The notes: generated from the sequence alone by a model not told the origin. DNA of 64,000 nt from JANELJ01 sp024511395 (GCA_963681975.1 OY820613.1:1116001-1180000), one strand, 5' to 3'; numbered from the stretch's first letter, positions 7,587-16,796 are shown. Numbers and translations: made by a program.

Positions 7587-8840
7587 CTATAAACCAATCT
7601 TATGTGCCCGTGAAGTAAAAAATATACCACTGGGCTTTTTAGCCGGAATATGTTTTATCTCCTGCATAGTCTGGGTGTCATAAATAATCACGGTATCAAT
7701 ATCTCTTACTGATACCCAGACATGTTCGCTGCGAGGGGTAAATTCCATATGCAGTATGCCTTTACCGGGCTGAAACTGTTTGATAATTTTATACGTTTCG
7801 GTATCAATAACCTGCAGGGTGTTATTATCCGGAAAAGCAAAGTTTACCCAGATCTGTCTTTCATCAGGACTGGCCATGGCAAAAACTGGTTGGCTGTACA
7901 CTTTAACCCGGCTGATTTCCTGCGAGTTTTCGGTGTTAACTACCAGTACTTCATGGTGGCCGACGGCAGGTAAAAAGGCTTTATCTCCGGCAATGGCCCA
8001 GCCTTCCAGGTGGGGCATTTTATATACCGGTAATTTTTTTTCACCCCGACCGTAATGATCCAGGATCCTCTGAACTCCTTTTTCAGGATGCCATAAATCC
8101 AGCAGAGCCAGGCCATCCTCACCAAACAGACCGGCAATATAAAAACGGCCATTGGCACTGATCAGGCCGTCATAAGGGGCTTTACCGACATTTTTATACT
8201 TATGGATAACCTTAGCTGCAGGCTTTGGTGTGTTTTCCATTTGCACCTGCCAGATTTCATTACCATCATAGAGACTGAAAATAAACTGGTTTCCGGGGGC
8301 ATCCACCAGTCCCACTGTTTTAGACTGTAAATGACCGTCACCATAAGTGGCCGGAATTTTTGCCACCAGGGAAAGATCCTGCGCTGAAAAAATATTTACT
8401 CCGCCGGGTGTGTAATTGGACACGGCAATATATTGACCGTCCTGGGAAATAGCTCCGCCAATGGAGTTACCGGACTGCATAATGCGTTTGGCAATCCGGC
8501 CTTTTAATAAATCAATTTTGGTCAGACCGCCATCGCGGCCAAACACATAGGCATAACGTTCATCCCGGGAGAAAACGGCTGAAGCATGAGATAAATCACC
8601 CAGACCGCTAACTTCATAGAGCACGGACTGAGAGGTGGTGTTAATGATCAGGACTGAACCGTCCATGCGCTCAATAATAATACCCAGATCGCCAGTAGGC
8701 AGATCATCAGGCATAGTGCAGTCTGCCCAAGCACTGGCATAGAAAAAGACATTGCACAGAACTACCAGGATAAAGAGCAGGCTTTTGTTGACTCTTGTAT
8801 GGTTGTTGACACTTGTATAAAGGGAACCGTGTTGCTTCAT
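7587..8840 (-). CDS. nirF: NirF, heme d1 biosynthesis protein
   Basis: NirF is a periplasmic d1-binding propeller protein required for late heme d1 synthesis. The 417-residue product has an N-terminal signal sequence (hydrophobic stretch about residues 20-37, ending ASAWA), then a beta-propeller related to the d1 domains of NirS and NirN but without a cytochrome c domain. A conserved YKMPHLEGW segment lies in the second half. It follows nirC by 9 bases and precedes nirD by 10, so the three are one operon. Confidence 0.9.
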   Translation of the reverse strand: MKQHGSLYTSVNNHTRVNKSLLFILVVLCNVFFYASAWADCTMPDDLPTGDLGIIIERMDGSVLIINTTSQSVLYEVSGLGDLSHASAVFSRDERYAYVFGRDGGLTKIDLLKGRIAKRIMQSGNSIGGAISQDGQYIAVSNYTPGGVNIFSAQDLSLVAKIPATYGDGHLQSKTVGLVDAPGNQFIFSLYDGNEIWQVQMENTPKPAAKVIHKYKNVGKAPYDGLISANGRFYIAGLFGEDGLALLDLWHPEKGVQRILDHYGRGEKKLPVYKMPHLEGWAIAGDKAFLPAVGHHEVLVVNTENSQEISRVKVYSQPVFAMASPDERQIWVNFAFPDNNTLQVIDTETYKIIKQFQPGKGILHMEFTPRSEHVWVSVRDIDTVIIYDTQTMQEIKHIPAKKPSGIFFTSRAHKIGL

Positions 8841-8849
8841 TATTGCCTC

Positions 8850-9206
8850 TTAATCTGCCCGGGTCTGAGCCAGTTGATCGGATTTTAACTGTTCAACAAT
8901 CCAGCGTATTTCTGCAGTCGTTAAAATGGGTGCCCAGGGCGGCATAGGTGTCCCTGGTCTGCCATGAGTCACTGCTTCAATTAAATATTGTTCCGGTAAT
9001 ACTGCAATCCGTTCCGGTAACAGCGAAGGACCCAGACCGCCTTTAAGCGTCATGCCATGACAGGATCCGCAATCCTGCTGCACCATGTATTTCAGTTCCT
9101 GTTGCCGTTGCGTGGAAAGCGTATCGGCAGCACTGGATAATGCAGGAGGCGCCAGAAACCCGCTGGTCACGGCAAATGCCAGCAGTAACCGCTTAACGGA
9201 TGCCAT
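8850..9206 (-). CDS. nirC: NirC, small periplasmic c-type cytochrome
   Basis: NirC is a monoheme cytochrome of nir operons that can pass electrons to NirS and is linked to heme d1 maturation. From the chosen ATG at 9204-9206 the product has 118 residues, with a signal peptide and one CGSCH heme site. A Met in the PGTPMPPW segment is the probable axial ligand. The open frame extends to 9305, but the predicted transcription start near 9286 and a GGAA ribosome site before 9206 favour the short form. It is the first gene of the nirCFDLGHJ operon. Confidence 0.8.
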   Translation of the reverse strand: MASVKRLLLAFAVTSGFLAPPALSSAADTLSTQRQQELKYMVQQDCGSCHGMTLKGGLGPSLLPERIAVLPEQYLIEAVTHGRPGTPMPPWAPILTTAEIRWIVEQLKSDQLAQTRAD

Positions 9207-9293
9207 AGTGTGGTTCCGGCTGTTGTATGTTTTTCTGAACATTATGAATAAAAAGCTCCGCAGACGGTGAACTCCCGCTAATTTGAAACCCAC

Positions 9294-9333
9294 ATTATCT
9301 GACATGCTGCTTATGTGCTTTGATATAGATCAA
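9294..9333 (-). promoter_or_regulatory. FNR/DNR-type promoter of the nirCFDLGHJ operon
   Basis: A perfect operator TTGATATAGATCAA lies at 9320-9333. A minus-strand GATAAT -10 element lies at 9294-9299, centred 30 bases from the operator centre as expected for class II activation. Transcription would start near 9286, inside the longest open frame of nirC, which supports the downstream start codon. Confidence 0.8.
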
Positions 9334-9392
9334 ATGAACAAAACCCAATTTAAGTACCTGAAAAAAAGTTCAATTTTACGGGTGTTTTTTTA

Positions 9393-9406
9393 TTGATCTA
9401 GATCAT
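9393..9406. promoter_or_regulatory. Additional FNR/DNR-type box between nirC and nirS
   Basis: TTGATCTAGATCAT has one mismatch to TTGAT-N4-ATCAA. It lies between the two better placed operators and may serve either promoter as an accessory site. Confidence 0.6.
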
Positions 9407-9508
9407 TAAAGTGGCCGATCTTAATAAAAATTTAATCCAAATATCGGCTGTAATTTGCTGTAAGTTATTGAATTTGTCAGAAAAGCATGATAAAAAACCT
9501 ATTTAAGG

Positions 9509-9551
9509 TTGATCTAAATCAAGGTGGCCTAGCTTTTGACAGGGTTATCTT
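9509..9551 (+). promoter_or_regulatory. FNR/DNR-type promoter of nirS
   Basis: A perfect operator TTGATCTAAATCAA lies at 9509-9522, and a TATCTT -10 candidate lies at 9546-9551, 33 bases further on between centres. Transcription from about 9557 would give a nirS leader of roughly 140 bases. The other sequence in the 490-base nirC-nirS gap is AT-rich with no open frame that looks real. Confidence 0.75.
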
Positions 9552-9696
9552 TACACCGTGCTCAAAAATAATTTTCTTCAGAATTCTTATTTTTTTGCGC
9601 CAGAGGGTTATTTATCGGTATCCTTTATACCGTTAGATAAAAACTGGTAACAAACTGATAAGTAATAAGAATTTCTTCCAGGGAGACAGAAAAATA

Positions 9697-11334
9697 ATGA
9701 ATATTTTTAAACTGGGTAAATTAACTGCTGCTGTTGCATTAGCAACTGTTATTGCCACACCGTCAGTTATGGCTGCTGCTGCAAAGCAACCGACACTGTC
9801 GGAAGCTGATTTTGAAAAAGCTAAAACAATGTACTTCCAGCGTTGTGCTGGCTGTCATGGTGTTTTAAGAAAAGGTGCAACAGGTAAAAACCTGGAACCT
9901 AAAAATACCCTGAAAAAAGGTCAGAAACGTTTAGAAAAGATTCTGACTTATGGTACAGAAGGCGGTATGAATAACTTTAATGATATTTTCTCCAAGGATG
10001 AAATCTCATTAATGGCGACCTATATTCAGATGGATCCACCTGTGCCACCTGAAATGCCAATCTCCTTGATGAAAGAACGTACCAAGGTTTATGTTGATCC
10101 AAAAGATTACCCAACCAAACCTCTGCATGGTCTGAACTGGAAAAACTTCTTTATTGTCATTGAACGTGATGCCGGTAAGGTTGCGGTTATTGACGGTGAC
10201 ACCAAGAAAATTGTTACCCATATCGACAGTGGTTACGCAGTACACGTAATTAAGGGTAATGAGCATCATAAACTGGATCATCCCAGCTATGAAGTGGGTC
10301 GTTTCTGGTACACCATCGGTCGTGACGGTAAACTGAACAAGATTGACCTCTGGCAGAAGCCTGAGAAGATGCTGGTTGCTGAAACCCAGATTGCTTATGA
10401 TGCACGTGATGTTGCGGTTTCCGGTGACGGTAAATACGTGATTGCCGGTGGTTACTGGCCGCCACATTTTGTAATCGTGGATGCTGAAAGCATGCAGCCT
10501 CTGAAAGTGGTTTCTACCCGTGGTATGAATATTGACGGTAATTATGTAGAAGAATCTCGTGTTGCTGCGGTTTACACCAATCCAAACGAGCGCTCCTTCC
10601 TGGTTGCGGCCAAAGAGTTAGGTCAGATGTGGGAAGTAGACTATACCGATCTGGATGCTCTGAAAATCACCCAGATTGATTCAGCCAAGTTCCTGCATGA
10701 TGGTTTCTATGATCCAACGGGCCGTTACTTCCAGATTGCAGCCAATGCCTCTAACAAGATGGTTGTCATTGACACCAAAGACGGTGGTAGCCTGGAAGCA
10801 TTAATTGATGTGGATAAACTGCCTCATCCCGGACCTGGTGCTAACTGGATTGATCCAAAATGCGGACCTGTCGGCGGTACTACTCACTTGGGTGTAGGTA
10901 TAGTGACTGTCTGGGGTAATGATCCAAAAGGACATCCTGATAATGCTTGGAAAGTTTGTTACAAGGTTGAAACAGATGGTGCTGGTGCCTTTATCCGTAC
11001 CCATGAAGATTCACCTTATGTATGGGCTGACCAGTTGAAACATCCTGAGCCGGAAGTACAGCAAAGTGTTCAGGTTATTGACAAGAAGACTCGTGAAATT
11101 GTTAAAACCATTCGTGTAACTAAAGAGAAAGGTAAGGCTGCTCTGCATATGGAATTTAATGATGACGGCTCTGAAGTCTGGGTTTCTGTCTGGAACCGTT
11201 CTGACAACAAGAACCCAACTGGTGAAATCGTAGTCTATGATGCACTGACTCTGAAAGAGAAAGCGCGCATTAAAGGTCTGACGACTCCTACTGGTAAGTT
11301 CAATGTTTATAATCGTATGAACCACAAAACCTAA
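9697..11334 (+). CDS. nirS: NirS, cytochrome cd1 nitrite reductase
   Basis: NirS reduces nitrite to nitric oxide in the periplasm as a homodimer carrying heme c and heme d1. The 545-residue precursor has a signal peptide ending near AMA/AAA at residue 27, a cytochrome c domain with CAGCH at 50-54, and the d1 propeller. The two active-site histidines are present: His334 in FLHDGF and His377 in LPHPGPG, 43 residues apart as in the Paracoccus enzyme. GGGAGA precedes the ATG. It is divergent from the heme d1 operon and followed at once by a strong terminator, so it is monocistronic. Confidence 0.97.
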   Translation: MNIFKLGKLTAAVALATVIATPSVMAAAAKQPTLSEADFEKAKTMYFQRCAGCHGVLRKGATGKNLEPKNTLKKGQKRLEKILTYGTEGGMNNFNDIFSKDEISLMATYIQMDPPVPPEMPISLMKERTKVYVDPKDYPTKPLHGLNWKNFFIVIERDAGKVAVIDGDTKKIVTHIDSGYAVHVIKGNEHHKLDHPSYEVGRFWYTIGRDGKLNKIDLWQKPEKMLVAETQIAYDARDVAVSGDGKYVIAGGYWPPHFVIVDAESMQPLKVVSTRGMNIDGNYVEESRVAAVYTNPNERSFLVAAKELGQMWEVDYTDLDALKITQIDSAKFLHDGFYDPTGRYFQIAANASNKMVVIDTKDGGSLEALIDVDKLPHPGPGANWIDPKCGPVGGTTHLGVGIVTVWGNDPKGHPDNAWKVCYKVETDGAGAFIRTHEDSPYVWADQLKHPEPEVQQSVQVIDKKTREIVKTIRVTKEKGKAALHMEFNDDGSEVWVSVWNRSDNKNPTGEIVVYDALTLKEKARIKGLTTPTGKFNVYNRMNHKT

Positions 11335-11373
11335 GCGTTAGGTGGTTAAAATGTTCATAAACATTTAATCCGG

Positions 11374-11409
11374 AAAGCGGGTATAGAGAAATCTATACCC
11401 GCTTTTTTT
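11374..11409 (+). terminator. Rho-independent terminator of nirS
   Basis: A 14-bp perfect stem (11374-11387 with 11392-11405) with GAAA tetraloop runs into a T tract. It isolates nirS from the multiheme gene downstream. Confidence 0.93.
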
Positions 11410-11476
11410 GTCTTTAAAAACATTCATTTATTGTTTTTAAACAGATACAGAAAAAACCTTAAAAAAATAATGAATA

Positions 11477-11490
11477 TTGTTTTAAATCAA
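11477..11490 (+). promoter_or_regulatory. Near-match FNR/DNR box before the NirT-like fusion gene
   Basis: TTGTTTTAAATCAA has one mismatch to TTGAT-N4-ATCAA. It lies about 95 bases before the ATG at 11579. A weak -10 candidate (GATCAT, 11513-11518) is at the right spacing. This suggests co-regulation with nirS. Confidence 0.5.
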
Positions 11491-11578
11491 GGATATTTCT
11501 TTTTTAAAGAGAGATCATTAAGTAATTCTATTGTTAAGTTTTTCTTAAACATTCCTGATTAAAAAACGGGTAGGGATT

Positions 11579-14323
11579 ATGAGTTCACCAAGCTTTCTTC
11601 GACGTAAACTTTTTATGGGAGTTTCTGTCGGTGCAGCCATCTTTTTTATTGTCCTGGGTATTATTTTATGGGGTGGTTTTAATACGGCTCTTGAAATGAC
11701 CAATACTGAAAAATTCTGTATCTCCTGTCATGAGATGGAAGATAATGTTTATCAGGAATACAAGACTACTATTCACTATGCCAACCGTTCCGGTGTTCGT
11801 GCTAAATGCCCGGACTGCCATGTACCACGGGAATGGATTTACAAAATGAAGCGTAAGATCCAGGCTTCCAATGAAATCTATCATAAAATTATGGGTACTA
11901 TTAATACCCGCGAAAAATTCCTTAACGAACGTATTAACCTGGCCAAGCATGAATGGGAACGCATGAAATCCAGTGATTCCAGAGAATGTCGTAACTGTCA
12001 TGATTTTGAATCCATGAGTATTGCCTACCAAAGACCCAGAGCCAGAAAACAGCATCAGTTTGCCTTACAGAATGGTAATACCTGTATTGACTGTCATAAG
12101 GGGATTGCCCATCATCTTCCAGAAGGACTGGATGAAGAGTGGCTGGAAGAGTTTTCACAGCCAGATCCAGCACTTGCAAAACCTGATGCTACTCTGAGAG
12201 CACCTGTGAATGCCAAACAGGAAAAGTTACTGGAACTATCTAATAATCCACCTAAACCCAAAGTCATCACTAAAATAGTAATTAAGGAAGTACCTTCTGC
12301 TGAATGTAAAGCCGGTGATACTTCTGCACCTCAGGCCTCTGCCGGAGCTGCAGGTTTTGGTATTGACTGGAGTGATGTCCCTGAGCGTACTGTCACTGTG
12401 TTCTACCCTGGGCAGGCATCCATGGAATGGATATTCAAGGGCAGCGAACATGGCGGTAAACGCCCATTTATGAGCGGTGAAACCTGTGCCAGTTGTCATA
12501 ATAAAGAAACCGCTGATATGGGAGAGAAAATTGTCACCGGTGAAAAACTGGAGCCCACACCTATTCCAGGTAAGCGCGGCAGTATTCCAGTTAAAGTTCA
12601 GGCAGCTCATGATAATGATTACCTGTATATGCGTTATGAATGGGAAGACACTGAACATCATCCCATACCATTTGCAGACGGTGGCAAGATGGATCCCGAT
12701 AATCAGGTCAAGCTGGCCATGATGTTTGCTACTGATGATGTGGAATACGCTGATCGTGCCGGTTGCTGGGGTACCTGTCATATTGACAACCGCAATATGC
12801 CTAATGCACCAGATCAGGCAACCATTGATGCATATCATCAGAAAGATCAGGTGGATATGAGTAATGGTATTACCAAGTACATTACTGAAAGTCGTACTCA
12901 TGTTGAAATCAAAGGTCGTCGCGGTAAAGTTCTAGGCGGCTGGAACAAGCTGAAAATGCCGGAAGAAATCAAAGAGGAATTAAAAGCCGGGCGTTTTATG
13001 GACCTGTATCGCTATGAAATGGGTACCAAAAAAGCTGAAAACGGCTTTATTCTGGCTGACCGTGAATTGCCTGAAGGTGGAGTGGAATTCAAAGCCTCCA
13101 AACAGGGCAATAGCTGGGTGGTTGAGGTAAAACGCAAGCTAAACAGCGGCGCTGAAATGGATATACCATTAGCGCTGGATAAGGTCTATAACCTGGGATT
13201 TGCCATTCATGATGATTACACCAATGGTCGTTTCCATCATGTTTCCCTGGGCTATAAACTGGGCTTTGATAATCCTGAAGTGGATATCAATGCCGTTAAG
13301 AAAGAAGACAGTGCGGTTGCACCAGCCGCTGCCCCTGCGGGTGGTAGCTCAGCTTCTTCTGGTGGCGGATCTGGTATTGACTGGAGTAAGGCTGTAGAGC
13401 GTGAAATTACTATTTTCTATCCCGGACAGGCGGCCATGGAGTGGATTTTCAAAGGCAGTGAGCATGGCGGTAAACGCCCCTTTATGAGTGGTGAAACCTG
13501 TGCCAGCTGCCATGATAAGGAAACTGCAGATATGGGTGAGAAAATTGTTACCGGAGAAAAACTGGAGCCTACACCTATACCCGGCAAGCGCGGCAGTATC
13601 CCGGTTACTGTGCAGACCATGCATGATAATGACAAGCTGTATATGCGCTTCCAGTGGCAGGATACTGAGCATGCACCTATACCATTTGCAGATGGCGGTA
13701 AAATGGATCCGGCTAATAAGGTGAAGCTGGCCGTTATGTTTGCTACGGATGATGTGGAATATGCTGATCGTGCCGGTTGCTGGGGTACCTGTCATATCGA
13801 TAACCGTGATATGCCTAATGCACCAGATCAGGCGACCATTGATGAGTATGCCAAAGATCAGCAGATTGATATGAGCAGAGGTATTACCAAGTATATTACT
13901 GAAAGTCGTACCCATGTGGAAATTAAAGGCCGTCGTGGTAAGGTGCTCGGTGGCTGGAATAAACTCAAAACACCCGATGAAATTCAGGCCGAACTGGATG
14001 CTGGTCACTTTATGGATCTGCATCGTTACAAAGCCGGTGAAAAAATCTCTCAGAACGGTTTTATCCTGGCAGAACGTGAAATGATAGGTGGTAAGGAAGT
14101 CGATTTTAACGCCACTCTGGAAAATAGTATGTGGACAGTGGAAATGGTGCGGGATCTTAAATCTGATAAAGAATCTGATTTAAGCCTAGAACTGGATAAG
14201 GTGTATAACTTTGGTTTTGCCATCCACGATGACTACAGTCTGGGCCGTTTCCACCATGTATCTTTAGGCTATAAGCTAGGCTTTGACAATCCCGATGCGG
14301 ATCTGAATGCCGTAGCTAAATAG
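11579..14323 (+). CDS. NapC/NirT tetraheme module fused to two tandem EBDH-like heme-binding domains
   Basis: The 914-residue protein has one N-terminal membrane anchor (about 14-32) and a NapC/NirT-type quinol-oxidising tetraheme module with CXXCH at 47-51, 77-81, 137-141 and 169-173. Two copies of a roughly 315-residue domain follow, starting at residues 261 and 599, exactly 338 residues apart and nearly identical in their first 150 residues. They resemble the heme-binding domain of the ethylbenzene dehydrogenase/DMSO reductase accessory family. Each copy adds CASCH (303-307, 641-645) and an unusual CWGTCH, a CX3CH spacing (396-401, 734-739). A Ser/Gly/Ala linker joins the copies. It probably carries electrons from the quinol pool to periplasmic acceptors such as NirS; that is inference. 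The stop codon lies exactly at the edge of the following insertion sequence. Confidence 0.8.
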   Translation: MSSPSFLRRKLFMGVSVGAAIFFIVLGIILWGGFNTALEMTNTEKFCISCHEMEDNVYQEYKTTIHYANRSGVRAKCPDCHVPREWIYKMKRKIQASNEIYHKIMGTINTREKFLNERINLAKHEWERMKSSDSRECRNCHDFESMSIAYQRPRARKQHQFALQNGNTCIDCHKGIAHHLPEGLDEEWLEEFSQPDPALAKPDATLRAPVNAKQEKLLELSNNPPKPKVITKIVIKEVPSAECKAGDTSAPQASAGAAGFGIDWSDVPERTVTVFYPGQASMEWIFKGSEHGGKRPFMSGETCASCHNKETADMGEKIVTGEKLEPTPIPGKRGSIPVKVQAAHDNDYLYMRYEWEDTEHHPIPFADGGKMDPDNQVKLAMMFATDDVEYADRAGCWGTCHIDNRNMPNAPDQATIDAYHQKDQVDMSNGITKYITESRTHVEIKGRRGKVLGGWNKLKMPEEIKEELKAGRFMDLYRYEMGTKKAENGFILADRELPEGGVEFKASKQGNSWVVEVKRKLNSGAEMDIPLALDKVYNLGFAIHDDYTNGRFHHVSLGYKLGFDNPEVDINAVKKEDSAVAPAAAPAGGSSASSGGGSGIDWSKAVEREITIFYPGQAAMEWIFKGSEHGGKRPFMSGETCASCHDKETADMGEKIVTGEKLEPTPIPGKRGSIPVTVQTMHDNDKLYMRFQWQDTEHAPIPFADGGKMDPANKVKLAVMFATDDVEYADRAGCWGTCHIDNRDMPNAPDQATIDEYAKDQQIDMSRGITKYITESRTHVEIKGRRGKVLGGWNKLKTPDEIQAELDAGHFMDLHRYKAGEKISQNGFILAEREMIGGKEVDFNATLENSMWTVEMVRDLKSDKESDLSLELDKVYNFGFAIHDDYSLGRFHHVSLGYKLGFDNPDADLNAVAK

Positions 14324-15823
14324 TTCAACCTGAATAATACCGTTTTAAGCCTGACATCAAGCCAGGTTTAAAGCAGCTGATTGCCCCGGTTTGATAAAAG
14401 ACCCCATCAAACCGGAAATAATTTTGAGCCACAAAAGCCGGAGCTTATTGAGGATCTTTCTTAAGTTATGACCAGCGGCTACCATAACCACATTAATGGC
14501 ATCACCGACTGCACCTTTGAGGTAGCAGCGGTCTAAACGGCCATCGTTTTTCATATGACCGATTTCAGGCTCAATCGCACTGCGCCGTTTTAATGCCTTT
14601 TTAATACTTCGGGTAACGCCTCGCTTCTGACCTGAGATAAAAACTTTCGTATCTTTTACCTCATGTCCACGATAACCCCGGTCAACAAAGCACTGTTCCG
14701 GTTGTACGGCTGTAAACTGTTTTATCTGTTCCAGTTGTGGCAGCAAGGTATGTCCATCATAAGGATTGCCCGAACAGCTTTGAGCACCAATAACAAAGCC
14801 TTCCTTGTTGGTTACCGCGATACTGGCTTTAACTCCAAATTCATAAGGCTTATGAGCTTTGCCTTTACTGATACACTCGACTTCCGGTGCATGTAAACTG
14901 TAAAGCTTGTTCTTACTGTGCTGCTCCTGCTCAATCAGTTTCTGAGCCTGTTTTAGAGCTACTTCAAACAGAGACTGAATATCAACAGAATAGTTGGGCA
15001 GTTGTTGTTCAATATCCCGTTTAACACGACCTAAACGGGATTTCAGTTTATTGTTCATTTTCTTCATGCGTTTAAACTGTTTTGCATGTGCTGCATATTC
15101 TGGCCATTAGTACATATTGCGGCCCAACCCGATTATAGTTCTGGCGCAGTTTAATACCGTGCTCTTTGGACAGTTTAACCAGGTTTTCTCTGGCTTTGTT
15201 CAGGAGCTTTGAATCGGTTGGAAAAGCGATGTTCTTTTCCTGTACGGTAGTATCTACCGTGACTTTCTTTAAACTGCCGGGCTTTATGGTTTTACTCTTT
15301 AGTCCGGCTTTAATGGTTTCAATCAGTAATTTTTCACTGTCTGATTTACCCGGCCGGTTACGCCATTTGGTCATGGTCACAGGGTGTATGGGCATCTTAT
15401 GCTGAAAGTATTCTTCACCACAAAAATACTGCCAGTACGGATTTTCCGTCCAGCCTTTTACTACCTGTTCATCTGATAAATCATGCAGGTGTTTCAGGTA
15501 ATGCAATCCTGCAATCAATCGAGTGCGTATGGCAGGAGCACCTTTAGTGGATACAAACAGAGCACCCCATTCTTTATCAGGACTTTCCCAGTCTATGTGT
15601 TTTGATAACTTAATCAACTCATGGTTTATGTCCAGCATGTTTTCAAGGCGCATCCTGAACAGGTCTTCCTGAGGTATTTTTGGCTGTTTCTCTGGCTTCA
15701 TTCTGGTCTGGAAATTTGCAAGGTAATAAGGCTTATTTTACCAAAAACCTGCAAATTTAACACCCATAATCAAGAAATATTTCCTTATAAATCAATGCTA
15801 TATATTTTATTCAGGGTGGACTA
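14321..15823 (-). mobile_element. IS5-like element, copy 1 (inactive)
   Basis: A 1503-bp element almost identical to the copy at 25808-27309. Its ends are imperfect inverted repeats: TAGTTCAACCTGAATAA at the left and the complement of TTATTCAGGGTGGACTA at the right. The transposase is frameshifted. The left end provides the stop codon of the multiheme gene. Flanks share CTAAATA, but a clean target duplication is not certain. Confidence 0.85.
14357..15701 (-). pseudogene. IS5-like transposase, frameshifted
   Basis: The N-terminal 209 codons (15072-15701) and the C-terminal 236 codons (14357-15067) correspond to one 447-residue DDE transposase, intact in copy 2. Near 15091-15100 this copy has a 10-base block where copy 2 has a different 9-base block, which shifts the frame by one base and changes several positions at once. 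The DDE residues (VDTTVQ, VDRGYRGH, IEPEIGHMK) remain readable across the two parts. The family is IS5, probably the IS1478-like group. Confidence 0.88.
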
Positions 15824-15839
15824 AATAAGTATTCCACAA

Positions 15840-15876
15840 TTCCCTCTCCCTCCGAGAGAGGGTTAGGGTGAGGGAA
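15840..15876. repeat. REP-like CCCTCTCCC...GAGAGGG palindrome
   Basis: The stretch holds a CCCTCTC/GAGAGGG hairpin followed by GTTAGGGTGAGGG and an A tract. This is a common type of interspersed palindrome in gammaproteobacteria. It lies between the insertion sequence and the end of the isomerase gene and could also end transcription on the minus strand. Confidence 0.65.
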
Positions 15877-15903
15877 AAAAGGCAAAAACAGGAAAATAAA
15901 AAA

Positions 15904-16752
15904 CTACTTCAAAGTAATTTTCGCCTTAGCATTTAAATCATTCAGATACTGATTTAACTTTTCCTTAATCAGGATTTTCTCAATCTCTGCTTTCACACTC
16001 TCCAGTGGTGGAGGCGTAGTCTTACGCTCATCATCAAGAATAATGACATGCCAGCCAAACTGAGACTGAACTGGTTTTTTGGACAGTTCACCTTTTTTCA
16101 GGTCCGCTACGGCTTTAGCAAAGGGCTGAACCATATCTTTTTCACTAAACCAGCCTAAATCTCCGCCCTTGCTGCCGGAGCCGGTATCTGTTGATTTTTC
16201 TTTGGCCAGTTTGGAGAAGTCAGCACCGTTTTCAATCTGGCTGATAAGCACTACTGCTTCGGCTTCCGTTTTAACCAGAATATGACGGGCCTTGTATTCT
16301 TTGGTGGTGTTCTGTAAGACGTTTTTGTCGTAGAACGTTTTAATCTCTGTATCGCTGACCTTAAAGCTTTCTGCAATGGTTGCCAGATAATTGGCAGCAA
16401 TATAACTGTCAATTAAAGCCTTAACCCGTGCAACTACCTCGGGCTTTTTATCAAAACCGGCTTTAATGGCTTCCTGCAGTACCAGCTGACGGTTAACTAG
16501 TGCCTCTGTTAACAGCTTTCTCTGTTCCGGGGTGATATTTTTATAATCCACCTTGCTCTGAGTTGCGGCTATTTCCAGCTGGTTTTCTGAAATATCCTCA
16601 CCATTAACATTGGCTATAACTTTATCTTCTGCCAGCAGAGCTGAGGAACTGATTAGGAGGGCCGATAAGGCCAGACCTAAAGCCGTTTTTTTGAATACTG
16701 ATTTTTTTGCTGTATTTCTTTTCATAATTGTTGAATTAGAACTAAAGATCAT
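15904..16752 (-). CDS. Parvulin-type peptidyl-prolyl isomerase, periplasmic (PpiC/SurA-like)
   Basis: The enzyme isomerises proline peptide bonds and helps fold exported proteins. The 282-residue product has a signal sequence (hydrophobic about residues 25-40, ending LLA), a helical SurA-N-like region and a parvulin domain at about 145-245 with HILVK, GGDLGWF and FGWHVI motifs. An AAGGA site precedes the ATG at 16750-16752; a start at 16725 without a clear ribosome site would remove nine residues. It lies upstream in map order, but downstream in transcription, of yciI and yciB, so the three probably form an operon. Confidence 0.88.
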   Translation of the reverse strand: MIFSSNSTIMKRNTAKKSVFKKTALGLALSALLISSSALLAEDKVIANVNGEDISENQLEIAATQSKVDYKNITPEQRKLLTEALVNRQLVLQEAIKAGFDKKPEVVARVKALIDSYIAANYLATIAESFKVSDTEIKTFYDKNVLQNTTKEYKARHILVKTEAEAVVLISQIENGADFSKLAKEKSTDTGSGSKGGDLGWFSEKDMVQPFAKAVADLKKGELSKKPVQSQFGWHVIILDDERKTTPPPLESVKAEIEKILIKEKLNQYLNDLNAKAKITLK

Positions 16753-16796
16753 TTTATTTCATTCCTTGATAAGATTTTAAGAATTAGTTTTGGGTA

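Noticed and set aside
9207..9305. Longer N-terminus for NirC
   Set aside because: The predicted transcription start near 9286 lies inside it and no signal peptide logic supports it.
12236..12901. Long antisense open frame under the multiheme gene
   Set aside because: It is matched by a similar antisense frame under the second domain copy, so it is a by-product of codon use in the repeat.
13349..14023. Antisense open frame under the second domain copy
   Set aside because: It mirrors the first one and has no ribosome site or family likeness.
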